NCBI GenBank assembly: GCA_020853995.1
Contig: JADYXV010000167.1
Coordinates: 1 to 24,944 of the forward strand
DNA from: Novosphingobium sp.
Lineage (GTDB): Bacteria > Pseudomonadota > Alphaproteobacteria > Sphingomonadales > Sphingomonadaceae
Direction: 5' to 3'
DNA: 24,944 nt
In this document: in pieces, positions 13,024 through 20,950 of the stretch
Numbering within the stretch: the stretch's first letter is position 1
Layout of the letters: each line of letters begins with the position of its first letter
Program-made: the position numbers and the translations under genes
The notes under the pieces: generated by a model
The model's input: the letters and a program-made list of their open reading frames with translations, nothing else
Databases searched by the model: none
What the model was told of the DNA's origin: nothing

Positions 13024-15876
13024 TCAGGATTTTTTCTGGCGGCGGATTTCGCTGCGTACCGACAGGCCCAATGCATCAGCAACCAGCGCGCCTTGCTCGC
13101 TTGCGTGACGGCTGGCGAGACCCGTTGCTGGCGAGGCCGAAGCCTGACGTCCGGCATAGCGCGCACGGCCAACCTTGCAGTTGGCAGCCTTCAGCGATTC
13201 CTCGATCAGGGGTTCGACAAAGAACCATGAACCGTTGTTCTTAGGCTCTTCCTGGCACCAGACCACGTCTTCAAGGTTGGGCATCCGCGCCAGACGTGTT
13301 GCCAGCGGCTCACCCGGGAACGGGTAAAGCTGCTCAAGCCGGATCACTTGCGTATCCGTCATATCGGCTGAATTGCGCGCTTCCATCAAGTCGTACGAAA
13401 CCTTGCCAGAACACAGCACAACACGCTTGGTGTCCTTGTCTGCCGAACCGTTGGTGTCGGACAGGATGCGCATGAAGTGACCATCACCGATGAAATCGGA
13501 CGCGACCGACTTTGCCAGCGGATGGCGCAGCAGGCTTTTGGGCGTCATGATAATCAACGGCTTGCGGAACGGACGATGCATCTGCCGGCGCAGCACGTGG
13601 AAATAGTTTGCTGGCGTCGTGATGTTGCAAACCTGAATGTTGTCTTCAGCGCAAAGCTGCAAGAACCGTTCGGGCCGGGCCGACGAATGTTCAGGCCCCT
13701 GGCCTTCGTACCCGTGCGGCAGCAGCATGACGAGGCCGTTGGCGCGCAGCCACTTGGCTTCCGATGCGGCAATGTACTGATCGATCACGATCTGCGCACC
13801 GTTGGCAAAATCACCAAACTGCGCTTCCCACAGCACAAGGCTTTTGGGATCAGCGCTGGCATAGCCATATTCAAAGCCAAGCACGCCATATTCCGATAGC
13901 GTGGAGTCCAGCACTTCGAAGCTGCCGTGGGGCAGGGTGGTCAGCGGCACATACTTGCGCTCGGTTGTCTGATCGACCCAGACGGCATGGCGCTGGCTGA
14001 AAGTGCCGCGCCCGCAGTCCTGGCCCGACAGGCGAACGCCATAACCTTCCATGACAAGGCTGCCGAAAGCCAGAGCTTCGCCGGTTGCCCAGTCGAACCC
14101 TTGACCTGTCGTGAACATTTCGCGCTTGGCATCGATCACGCGGCCCAGCGTTTTGTGCACTGTCAGATCGTCAGGGATGGCGGTCAAGGTGCGGCCAAGG
14201 CTGTCGAACATCTTCTGATCGATGCCGGTCGGCACGTTGCGGCGGGCAGTTACCGGATCTGCAGGCTTGTTCAGCCCCGACCAGCGACCGCCAAACCAGT
14301 CAGCCTCGTTTGCCTTGTAGCCTTTTGACGCCTCGAATTCAGCTTCCAGCGTTGCGGTAAACTGGTTCTCGACCTCGGCCTTGTGATTTCCATCAATCAC
14401 ACCCTGCCAGACGAGACGCTTGGCATAGACATCGCTCACTGGCGGATGCTGGCGGATTTTGGCGTACATCAGCGGCTGCGTGAATGAAGGTTCATCGCCT
14501 TCATTGTGGCCGAAGCGGCGATAGCACCACATGTCGATCACAATATCGCGACCGAACTTCTGGCGATAATCGATTGCCATTTTGCACGCGAAAGTCACCG
14601 CTTCGGGGTCATCGCCATTGACGTGCAGGATTGGCGCTTGCACGCCCTTTGCCACGTCCGATGGGTAGGGTGATCCGCGCGAGAATTGCGGGCTGGTGGT
14701 GAAGCCGATCTGGTTGTTGATGATGAAGTGGATGCAACCGCCGGTGTTGTAGCCCTTCACGCCCGACAGGCCGAAGCACTCCCAGACAATACCTTGTCCG
14801 GCAAAGGCGGCATCGCCGTGGATCAGGATTGGCAGAACCTGCTTGTGGCGCGCATTGGGGCCAACGTCTTCACCAATGTCGTCACGGAACACCTGCTGCG
14901 CGCGGACTTTGCCGAGCACTACAGGGTCCACCGTTTCAAGGTGCGAAGGGTTGGGCACAAGGCTCATATGAACCTTGATGCCATCAAATTCACGGTCGGT
15001 GCTGGTGCCGAGGTGATACTTCACGTCGCCCGATCCGCCAACGTCCTGCGGGTTGGCTGTGCCGCCCGAGAATTCGTGGAAGATCACGCGGTAGGGCTTG
15101 GACATGACGTTGGCGAGCACGTTCAGGCGGCCACGATGGGCCATGCCGTAAACGATTTCGCGCACGCCCAACTGGCCGCCGTACTTGATCAGAGCTTCAA
15201 GCGCCGGGATCATCGATTCCCCGCCATCAAGGCCGAAGCGCTTGGTGCCGACGTACTTCTTGCCGAGGAACTTTTCGTACTGTTCACCGCGCACAACGGC
15301 GGCAAGGATCGCCTTCTTGCCGTTGGGGGTAAAGTCGATCGACTTGTCACCACCTTCGATGCGGTCCTGGATGAAGCGGCGCTCTTCCACATCGGCGATG
15401 TGCATATATTCAAAGCCGACGTGCCCGCAGTAGTTGGCGCGCAGGATCATGACCAGTTCGGTCAACGTGGCCCATTCGAGGCCTAGCACGCCGCCGATGT
15501 AGACCTTGCGGTTCATGTCGGCAGCGGTGAAGCCGTGATATTCAGGCGAAATATCGGCAGGCAATTTCTGACGTGCAAGGCCCAACGGATCAAGATCAGC
15601 GGCCAGATGCCCGCGCACACGGTACGTGCGGATCAGGGTCATTGCGCGGATCGAATCCAGCGCTGCCTGCTGCAAAGCGGCCTCGTCCAGCGGGGTTCCG
15701 GCCTTCTTGGCGGCCTTTTCGATGGCGGCTTTCATCGCCATCGGGTCCATCGCCTGCGTCAGGTCATCGCCTGCAAAAGCATCGGTTACCGGCCAGCGCT
15801 TGCTAGCCCACGAAGGGCCGGGCTGCGGACCTTCCTGTGAGGGATCCACGTCGAATTCGTGCAATTCAGAACCCAT
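13024..15876 (-). CDS. sucA: 2-oxoglutarate dehydrogenase E1 component
   Basis: A 950-residue thiamine-diphosphate enzyme that decarboxylates 2-oxoglutarate and succinylates the lipoyl group of SucB in the TCA cycle. The N-terminal part carries IRTYRVRGHLAADLDPLG, then MAHRGRLNVLANVMSKPY. The thiamine/magnesium region has HGDAAFAGQGIVWE (around residue 350) and NNQIGFTT (around 387), followed by RFGHNEGDEPSFTQP. The transketolase-like C-terminal half has RGTFSQRHAVW, LPHGYEGQGPEHSSARPERFLQL and CQEEPKNNGSW. Length is normal. The ATG at 15876 has AGGAG 6 bases upstream; the frame is open further upstream to 16056, but that part is not protein-like. It is preceded by a 222-base gap holding a palindrome and a stem-loop. 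Confidence 0.96.
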   Translation of the reverse strand: MGSELHEFDVDPSQEGPQPGPSWASKRWPVTDAFAGDDLTQAMDPMAMKAAIEKAAKKAGTPLDEAALQQAALDSIRAMTLIRTYRVRGHLAADLDPLGLARQKLPADISPEYHGFTAADMNRKVYIGGVLGLEWATLTELVMILRANYCGHVGFEYMHIADVEERRFIQDRIEGGDKSIDFTPNGKKAILAAVVRGEQYEKFLGKKYVGTKRFGLDGGESMIPALEALIKYGGQLGVREIVYGMAHRGRLNVLANVMSKPYRVIFHEFSGGTANPQDVGGSGDVKYHLGTSTDREFDGIKVHMSLVPNPSHLETVDPVVLGKVRAQQVFRDDIGEDVGPNARHKQVLPILIHGDAAFAGQGIVWECFGLSGVKGYNTGGCIHFIINNQIGFTTSPQFSRGSPYPSDVAKGVQAPILHVNGDDPEAVTFACKMAIDYRQKFGRDIVIDMWCYRRFGHNEGDEPSFTQPLMYAKIRQHPPVSDVYAKRLVWQGVIDGNHKAEVENQFTATLEAEFEASKGYKANEADWFGGRWSGLNKPADPVTARRNVPTGIDQKMFDSLGRTLTAIPDDLTVHKTLGRVIDAKREMFTTGQGFDWATGEALAFGSLVMEGYGVRLSGQDCGRGTFSQRHAVWVDQTTERKYVPLTTLPHGSFEVLDSTLSEYGVLGFEYGYASADPKSLVLWEAQFGDFANGAQIVIDQYIAASEAKWLRANGLVMLLPHGYEGQGPEHSSARPERFLQLCAEDNIQVCNITTPANYFHVLRRQMHRPFRKPLIIMTPKSLLRHPLAKSVASDFIGDGHFMRILSDTNGSADKDTKRVVLCSGKVSYDLMEARNSADMTDTQVIRLEQLYPFPGEPLATRLARMPNLEDVVWCQEEPKNNGSWFFVEPLIEESLKAANCKVGRARYAGRQASASPATGLASRHASEQGALVADALGLSVRSEIRRQKKS

Positions 15877-15984
15877 TGTCAACTCCTGATCCCCCGGGGA
15901 GGGAGGGGGCTTCGGACAATCGCGCCTTCGCCGACCGGCGAAAGAAACCTTACCCACGAGACCGCAATTTGATCCCGTTAAAAT

Positions 15985-15998
15985 CCTGTGGCCACAGG
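15985..15998. promoter_or_regulatory. Perfect 14-bp palindrome upstream of sucA
   Basis: CCTGTGGCCACAGG is a perfect palindrome about 110 bases before the sucA start, in the gap between sucD and sucA. A second short inverted repeat (ATCC-GATA-GGAT, 16003-16014) lies beside it. It could be an operator for a regulator acting on sucA, but no consensus is recognised. Confidence 0.35.
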
Positions 15999-16041
15999 TA
16001 TCATCCGATAGGATTAACCATAACAGCCCAATTCCAAGCAT

Positions 16042-16082
16042 CCGCCCGGCGGTCACCTACGTATGGTGGCCTATCCGGGCGG
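16042..16082. promoter_or_regulatory. Two-part stem-loop in the sucD-sucA gap
   Basis: Outer arms CCGCCCGG (16042-16049) and CCGGGCGG (16075-16082) pair perfectly. Inside them, GGTCACC (16051-16057) pairs with GGTGGCC (16065-16071) around a TACGTAT loop, leaving a small internal bulge. It starts 17 bases past the sucD stop. A TTTT run follows only on the plus strand, where there is no gene to end, so for the minus-strand operon it is more likely a processing or partial termination signal. Confidence 0.5.
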
Positions 16083-16098
16083 TAGCTTTTACGTACGA

Positions 16099-16989
16099 TT
16101 AAACGCGTTCTTTCAGCACTTCAGCCAGCGTTTCGCCAAGCAGTGATGGCGAGGCGGAAACCTTGATGCCAGCTGCTTCCATTGCCGCGATCTTGCTGTC
16201 TGCATCGCCCTTGCCACCCGAAACAATCGCGCCAGCATGGCCCATGCGGCGGCCCGGAGGCGCCGTACGGCCTGCGATGAAGCCTGCCATAGGCTTCTTG
16301 CGGCCACGCTTGGCTTCGTCGATCAGGAACTGTGCAGCCATTTCTTCTGCATCGCCGCCGATTTCACCGATCATGATGATCGACTTGGTAGCATCGTCAG
16401 CGAGGAACAGTTCGAGGATATCGATGAAGTTTGTGCCGTTGACCGGATCACCGCCGATGCCGACAGCCGTCGTCTGGCCAAGGCCAATTGCGGTGGTCTG
16501 GAACACGGCTTCATATGTCAGCGTGCCCGAGCGCGAAACGACGCCGACGCTGCCTTCCTTGAAGATCGAGCCTGGCATAATGCCGATCTTGCACTGGTTC
16601 GGGGTCAGAACACCGGGGCAGTTCGGACCGATCAGGCGGCTCTTGGACCCTGCCAGTGCGCGCTTGACCTTGACCATGTCGAGCACCGGAATGCCTTCGG
16701 TGATCGCCACGATCAATTCCATCTCGGCGTCAATAGCTTCGAGGATCGAATCAGCGGCGAACGGAGGCGGTACGTAGATGCACGATGCGGTCGCGCCGGT
16801 TGCAGCCTTTGCTTCATGTACGGTGTTGAAGTTGGGCAGGCCGATGTGCGTCGTGCCGCCCTTGCCGGGGGTTACGCCGCCAACCATCTGCGTGCCATAA
16901 GCCAGCGCCTGTTCGGTGTGGAACGTGCCGGTTGCACCGGTCATACCTTGCGTGATGACCTTGGTATTCTTGTCGACCAGAATGCTCAT
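16099..16989 (-). CDS. sucD: Succinyl-CoA synthetase alpha subunit
   Basis: The 296-residue alpha subunit of succinate-CoA ligase, which makes ATP or GTP from succinyl-CoA in the TCA cycle. The N-terminus MSILVDKNTKVITQGMTGATGTFHT is the CoA-binding Rossmann start. Other motifs are GGVTPGKGG, IYVPPPFAADSILEAIDAE, RLIGPNCPGVL, VSRSGTLTYE, GIGGDPVNGT and the active-site GHAGAIVSGG with the phosphorylated His251. Length is normal. The gene overlaps the stop of the exported unknown gene upstream as ATGA (16986-16989). The partner gene sucC, usually directly upstream of sucD, is absent from the window, so the beta subunit must come from elsewhere. Confidence 0.96.
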   Translation of the reverse strand: MSILVDKNTKVITQGMTGATGTFHTEQALAYGTQMVGGVTPGKGGTTHIGLPNFNTVHEAKAATGATASCIYVPPPFAADSILEAIDAEMELIVAITEGIPVLDMVKVKRALAGSKSRLIGPNCPGVLTPNQCKIGIMPGSIFKEGSVGVVSRSGTLTYEAVFQTTAIGLGQTTAVGIGGDPVNGTNFIDILELFLADDATKSIIMIGEIGGDAEEMAAQFLIDEAKRGRKKPMAGFIAGRTAPPGRRMGHAGAIVSGGKGDADSKIAAMEAAGIKVSASPSLLGETLAEVLKERV

Positions 16990-17621
16990 CGCTTGTCGAT
17001 CTCCACAATTTGTGCCTTCAACATGATACCGGAAATGGGCACGTTAGCAGGCAGAGTTGTTCCTTGCGCAACGTGCGCAGCTTCGAATTCCATATGACCG
17101 TTTGCTATTCCGGGCGTCCACGATTCAACCGTGAAGCCGGGCAACGGCATGTTACTTGCGTTTGCTGGACGCCCCATAAAGGCAACCAGCGCATTTGATC
17201 CCAAAGGCTTATCGGCTGTAAAATCATACATCCGGCATCCCTTGACGATGTTTCCGTCAACTTTTGCGCCAGATATAGCGAGGAAGAGTTCACGGCCTGC
17301 GACATCGCGCCTGAGCAAAGGCCCCTTGAGCATTGTGACATCCGGATTTTTCTGAACCATCGCTTCGCCAAACAACACGAGTCGGCTCCCAGCGGTTGAT
17401 TCATCAGCCGCAATTTCGGCCCAACCTTGGGAAAGTGCCGCTTCACGCGCTTTGCCAAAATCGCCGATCTCGGTGCAGGCGGCGCGAAACGCTGCCAACA
17501 TCTCTGTCTCTGGATAGGCCAGAGCATTACCGCCTTCGCTTGCCGCCACCGCAGGTGTGGTGACGCCAAGCAAAGCAGTCAGAGCCATAAATGGCAGCAA
17601 GATCGGCCGGATTTTGCGCAT
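16986..17621 (-). CDS. Exported protein of unknown function inside the TCA operon
   Basis: A 211-residue protein with a signal peptide (MRKIRPILLPFMALTALLGV, then TTPAVAASE with likely cleavage after AVA). The mature part is mixed alpha/beta with two cysteines (CTEIGDF and KGCRMYDF), which could form a disulfide in the periplasm. The C-terminus repeats short beta-like stretches. No catalytic motif or named family is recognised. The start ATG overlaps the mdh stop by one base (TAATG at 17619-17623), and its own stop overlaps the sucD start by four (ATGA). It is therefore tied by translation to cytoplasmic TCA enzymes on both sides and sits where sucC often lies. Function is unknown. Confidence 0.78.
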   Translation of the reverse strand: MRKIRPILLPFMALTALLGVTTPAVAASEGGNALAYPETEMLAAFRAACTEIGDFGKAREAALSQGWAEIAADESTAGSRLVLFGEAMVQKNPDVTMLKGPLLRRDVAGRELFLAISGAKVDGNIVKGCRMYDFTADKPLGSNALVAFMGRPANASNMPLPGFTVESWTPGIANGHMEFEAAHVAQGTTLPANVPISGIMLKAQIVEIDKR

Positions 17622-18583
17622 TACACGAGGCTTGGATCAATGCCCTTGCAGGCTTCCAGCAGTTCCTTGACCGCATCGACCGAAACCTGAAGGCCAGCCT
17701 TCGAAGCATCGTCGAGTTCGATCTCGATAACCTTTTCCACGCCATTCGCGCCGATCAGCACGGGCACGCCGACGTAAAGGCCGTCAACGCCGTACTGGCC
17801 ATCGACATAGGCGGCGCAAGGCAGGATGCGCTTCTGGTCGAACAGATAGGCCTCGGCCATCGCGATACCCGAAGCAGCAGGAGCGTAGAACGCCGAGCCG
17901 GTCTTGAGCAGGCCGACGATTTCGCCGCCGCCTGAACGGGTGCGCTGCACGATGGCGTCGATGTTTTCCTGTGTGGAAAGGCCCATCTTGACGAGGTCTG
18001 GCACAGGGATGCCGTTGACGGTCGAATACTGGGTGACAGGCACCATCGTATCGCCGTGGCCGCCCAGAACGAAGGTGTTCACATCGCGGATCGAAACGCC
18101 GAATTCCCATGCAAGGAAAGTCGAGAAGCGCGCCGAATCGAGGACACCTGCCATGCCGACAACCTTGTTGTGCGGAAGGCCCGAAAATTCGCGCAGTGCC
18201 CAGACCATCGCATCAAGCGGGTTGGTGATGCAGATCACGAAAGCGTCAGGTGCGTTGGCAGCAATGCCTTCGCCAACAGCCTTCATGACTTTAAGGTTGA
18301 TGCCGAGCAAGTCGTCGCGGCTCATGCCAGGCTTGCGGGCAACGCCGGCGGTGACAATGATGACGTCTGCGCCTGCGATGTCGGCATAATCGTTAGAACC
18401 GGTGATCTTCGCGTCAAAACCTTCGACCGGGCCGCACTGCGACAGGTCAAGCGCCTTGCCCTGAGGCACGCCTTCAGCAACGTCGAACAAGACGATATCG
18501 CCCAGTTCCTTTTGGGCAGCGAGGTGGGCAAGCGTTCCACCGATATTGCCTGCGCCGATAAGCGCAATCTTCTTGCGTGCCAT
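17621..18583 (-). CDS. mdh: Malate dehydrogenase (LDH-like type)
   Basis: A 320-residue NAD-dependent malate dehydrogenase of the lactate-dehydrogenase-like group usual in alphaproteobacteria; it oxidises malate to oxaloacetate in the TCA cycle. The NAD-binding motif is ALIGAGNIGG (7-16) with Asp34 at the end of the second strand. Substrate residues Arg83 (in VARKPGM), Arg89 and Arg152, Asn121, and the catalytic pair Asp149 and His176 (in GGHGDTMVP) are all present. An arginine at position 83 (rather than the glutamine of lactate dehydrogenase) supports malate as substrate. A purine-rich GGAAAGGA lies before the ATG. It is the first gene of the minus-strand TCA row; a long palindrome lies 176 bases upstream. 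Confidence 0.96.
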   Translation of the reverse strand: MARKKIALIGAGNIGGTLAHLAAQKELGDIVLFDVAEGVPQGKALDLSQCGPVEGFDAKITGSNDYADIAGADVIIVTAGVARKPGMSRDDLLGINLKVMKAVGEGIAANAPDAFVICITNPLDAMVWALREFSGLPHNKVVGMAGVLDSARFSTFLAWEFGVSIRDVNTFVLGGHGDTMVPVTQYSTVNGIPVPDLVKMGLSTQENIDAIVQRTRSGGGEIVGLLKTGSAFYAPAASGIAMAEAYLFDQKRILPCAAYVDGQYGVDGLYVGVPVLIGANGVEKVIEIELDDASKAGLQVSVDAVKELLEACKGIDPSLV

Positions 18584-18867
18584 GCTTTACGGTCCTTTCC
18601 CGTTCGCGGGGACAAGCATACAAGACATCCGGTTTTCCATGGAGGCCACGAATGACACGCCACGGCGAAACCGTCCCAGTCCTCCCCCATGCCCCGCGAG
18701 ACAGAGGAGTGCTGACGTATGCGTGTCGCACTAAGCGCGCGCGAAGATGATTGCAACCGCGAAAAATAGCTAGTTTTCGCCTTTTTGTGATAACACTTCG
18801 CAATAGCGTTAACTGCCGTGATCAGATCGTGGATCGCGGTTGAACAACGTCCAACTCAAAACGACAA
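18584..18867. other. Noncoding region upstream of mdh
   Basis: No protein-like frame is seen here. The stretch probably carries the promoter of the mdh-sucD-sucA-sucB-lpd row on the minus strand. It has an AT-rich patch (about 18760-18795) centred on a near-perfect palindrome, listed separately. I could not fix a convincing -35/-10 pair by eye. Confidence 0.5.
18759..18780. promoter_or_regulatory. 22-bp near-perfect palindrome upstream of mdh (possible operator)
   Basis: Arms GCGAAAA (18759-18765) and TTTTCGC (18774-18780) are exact inverted repeats around ATAGCTAG, whose inner TAGCTA is itself palindromic; only one of the 11 symmetric positions fails. On the plus strand a CTTTTTG follows, so it could also act as a weak terminator, but no plus-strand gene precedes it. 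Operator for the TCA row is the better reading, unproven. Confidence 0.45.
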
Positions 18868-18893
18868 AGGCCCCGGTTTGCAAGCCGGGGCCT
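18868..18893 (-). terminator. Terminator after the small unknown gene
   Basis: A perfect 9-pair stem (AGGCCCCGG at 18868-18876 with CCGGGGCCT at 18885-18893) around an 8-base loop. On the minus strand it is followed by TTTGTCGTTTT. It lies 28 bases after the stop of the gene at 18921-19232 and separates it from mdh. Confidence 0.78.
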
Positions 18894-18920
18894 ATCAAAG
18901 CAGCATTGGGTGGGAATGCC

Positions 18921-19232
18921 TTACCGGCTCAATTGTTGCGCGAAATCCTTTGCCAGCCGCCGATCAAGCGTGCGGCACACCTCAAGCCAGAATTGCGAAC
19001 GCTCATCATCGCCGCTCTTGTCTGCGATCGATGCGGCATCGCACGCGCGGGACGCGGCTGAAAATCCATGGGCTGCAAACATGCGTAACGCGGTGTCGAG
19101 TGTTTCGCTCTCTTGCAGCCATGAACCGCACCATTCTTCGGCATTGTCGTTCACCGCACGCACATGCCGTCCACGAATGGGGCGGGCCAGGCATGGGGAA
19201 ACAATACCGTAACGGGGGGCAAATCGCACCAT
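18921..19232 (-). CDS. Small conserved-looking soluble protein, unknown function
   Basis: A 103-residue protein. The N-terminal 25 residues are basic and low in structure; from RAVNDNAEEW onwards it is helical with regular hydrophobic spacing (SWLQESETLDTALRMFAAHGFSAA, then FWLEVCRTLDRRLA). No membrane segment or signal peptide is visible. The start is uncertain: the best ribosome-binding site (AAGGAG) sits 15 bases before the ATG at 19232 and nearer to an ATG in another frame at 19242, whose product is not protein-like. The real start could lie inside, near HVRAVNDN. It stands alone, with its own terminator downstream. I do not recognise a function. Confidence 0.62.
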   Translation of the reverse strand: MVRFAPRYGIVSPCLARPIRGRHVRAVNDNAEEWCGSWLQESETLDTALRMFAAHGFSAASRACDAASIADKSGDDERSQFWLEVCRTLDRRLAKDFAQQLSR

Positions 19233-19411
19233 GAGTTGTCATGTCTCCTTAACGGCACCACCAAAATACGCGTGGGCCGTCTTGTTCGACCACGCCTTTA
19301 GGCCCGATCGCACTAAGTTTCCGTTGGATGACAGGGTAAAGGAAGCGATAACCACTCGGTATGAAACGATTTTACGATGAGCCGAAAGCGAGTGCCCGCT
19401 TGTTAAGGCGT

Positions 19412-20596
19412 TCAGCTGCCGGGTTGGGCTATCCAGCGGCCTGCGTTCTCGTATTCAGGCCGGATGGCGCCACTGCCGCTTAACGTAGAGTTGGCTGGTT
19501 CTGCTTTGAACAGTGCTTCGCCGCCACGCTGCTGGATCGGGGCGCTATAAATTGGCGCAGCCATTGGGGCAGTTGGCAGGGCTGTCGCGTTCGCGGTGAT
19601 CTTGCCTTGTTCGAACGCCCTCTCAAGCGCCAGAGGATCGGCCACATCAGCGGGCAAAGGCGTCCACGTGCGCGGATGCGGTGCGGCTAAGGGTTCGCCG
19701 CCTGAATAAAGCGCGGTGAAGGCTGCGGGCTTTCCGGCATTGCCTGCCCAGCGATAGAACCGGTGCGCGCCAATCGTGCCAAGGAACGTCAGGCTTGGTG
19801 CCCAATAGGGATGGACCGCTGTTGTGTGATAATGGGTGGCAAGGCCCGCCGGCGCATAGACATATCCGGCCAGCGCATCAGACGCAACGCGGCGGGCGCG
19901 GTCCCAAAAAGCCGCCATCGGTTTGCGGGCCATTGATCCGTCGCAGGCGAAGCTGAACTGGCACGATGGCCGCTCCGATCCCTGATAGACCACGCCGCAG
20001 ACGGTGTTGGGCCATGCCGGATGCGCCACGCGATTGAGCACGACTTGCGCCACGGCGCGCTGCCCTGCATCAGGTTCGCTGGCCGCTTCGTAATAGATCG
20101 CTGCGGTCAGACATTGCAGCGCGCGCCAGCGATCTTCGCCTGTCCCTGTTGCCAATACCGGCCGCGCAATTGCGCCAACCGGAACTTCTTCATCGTCGCG
20201 CCGCGCATCCCATGCCGATTGGGCTGCGTCCGGCGCGACAAGGCCGGTTTCTTCGGCGGCCAGCCAGTAAAATGCAGAACCGGGGAAGCTTTCGCCGGCC
20301 TTCTCGAACGGTTGCAACTTGGCCATGCGTTCCCGGGCGGACGCAGCGCCGATTCCCCCGGGCTCACCCCAGCCCAAGGGACCCAGCAGCGTGGCCATCA
20401 ATCCGAACATCGCGATGCCCGCTGCCCGTTGCCAAAGCAGGGATGGTGCCCGCAAATCACGGCGGATCGAACGCATGTCGCGCCGCCGGATCCGTGCTGC
20501 AAAATCACGCGGACGCGCTTGGTCCATCCAAATGCGCTCTGCTCGCGCCGGGGCGCAAGGCAGGTCGATTGGCCGGTAAGCAACTTCCAAAGGCAT
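19412..20596 (-). CDS. Membrane-anchored SleB-like cell-wall hydrolase
   Basis: A 394-residue protein with a cytoplasmic Arg-rich N-terminus (about 1-50), one membrane helix (about 52-73, LLWQRAAGIAMFGLMATLLGPL), a linker, and a cell-wall hydrolase domain of the SleB/CwlJ type (Hydrolase_2, about 155-285). The domain has CLTAAIYYEAASEPDAGQR with the likely catalytic Glu170, AVAQVVLNRVAHPAWP, and CQFSFACDG. Such enzymes cut the glycan strands of peptidoglycan; non-spore-forming alphaproteobacteria often carry one. The C-terminal 100 residues are Ala/Pro-rich and of unknown role. I chose the ATG at 20596; a TTG at 20626 would add ten residues. It is divergent from the B12 riboswitch block. Confidence 0.85.
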   Translation of the reverse strand: MPLEVAYRPIDLPCAPARAERIWMDQARPRDFAARIRRRDMRSIRRDLRAPSLLWQRAAGIAMFGLMATLLGPLGWGEPGGIGAASARERMAKLQPFEKAGESFPGSAFYWLAAEETGLVAPDAAQSAWDARRDDEEVPVGAIARPVLATGTGEDRWRALQCLTAAIYYEAASEPDAGQRAVAQVVLNRVAHPAWPNTVCGVVYQGSERPSCQFSFACDGSMARKPMAAFWDRARRVASDALAGYVYAPAGLATHYHTTAVHPYWAPSLTFLGTIGAHRFYRWAGNAGKPAAFTALYSGGEPLAAPHPRTWTPLPADVADPLALERAFEQGKITANATALPTAPMAAPIYSAPIQQRGGEALFKAEPANSTLSGSGAIRPEYENAGRWIAQPGS

Positions 20597-20736
20597 GATT
20601 GTTGGACGAATCCTGATTAAAGCCAATTTTTTGCTAGACCTTTGCTCCGGTCATCGCATTCCCGCTTTTCCGCCTGTCCCGATGCGGCACATTCCCCTTC
20701 AATCCGGTTAACCTGACCAGAGGTGCACGAGGGGTC

Positions 20737-20765
20737 TTGCGCTGAACTTTCGTTGGGTTTAGGCA
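20737..20765 (+). promoter_or_regulatory. Candidate promoter of the B12 uptake operon
   Basis: TTGCGC (20737-20742) and TAGGCA (20760-20765) are separated by 17 bases and would start transcription just before the cobalamin riboswitch. Match to the sigma-70 consensus is weak; position is the main argument. Confidence 0.25.
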
Positions 20766-20774
20766 CGCCCCCGA

Positions 20775-20950
20775 CGCCAACGGTGCCCGCTAACCCGGGC
20801 TAAGAGGGAAGCCGGTTCAAATCCGGTGCTGCCCCCGCAACTGTAACCGGATAGCGCGTTGCCCAGTTATGCCACTGGTGCCGGATTCGATCCCGGTGCT
20901 GGGAAGGCGGGCAACGCACGATGACCCGGGAGCCAGGAAACCTGCCGATG
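20775..20950 (+). ncRNA. Cobalamin (B12) riboswitch
   Basis: The leader RNA carries the conserved parts of the cobalamin riboswitch in the right order: CGGTGCCCGC at 20781-20790; GAGGGAAGCCGGTTCAAATC from 20804; the GCTGCCCCCGCAACTGTAA block (20828-20846); GCCACTG at 20871-20877; and the B12 box AGCCAGGAAACCTGCC at 20931-20946. It precedes the B12 receptor gene by about 120 bases. In this class, adenosylcobalamin or a related cobamide binds the RNA and lowers expression. Downstream, 20953-20964 can pair with 20987-20995 (9 pairs, 3-base bulge) and may be the expression platform; it lacks a T-run, so translational control is more likely than termination. Confidence 0.93.

Noticed and set aside
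14686..15486. Plus-strand open frame of 266 codons inside sucA
   Set aside because: Fully antisense to a confident 2-oxoglutarate dehydrogenase gene, with no recognisable motif or ribosome-binding site.
15877..16056. N-terminal extension of sucA by 60 codons
   Set aside because: The extension covers the palindromes and has no similarity to E1 proteins; the ATG at 15876 has a good ribosome-binding site.
16237..17097. Plus-strand open frame of 286 codons across sucD
   Set aside because: Antisense to sucD and the following gene; composition is that of a shadow frame.
19006..19242. 78-codon minus-strand frame with AAGGAG near its ATG
   Set aside because: Despite the good ribosome-binding site, the product is rich in Arg, Cys, Pro and Trp without regular structure, while the overlapping 103-residue frame is helical and regular.
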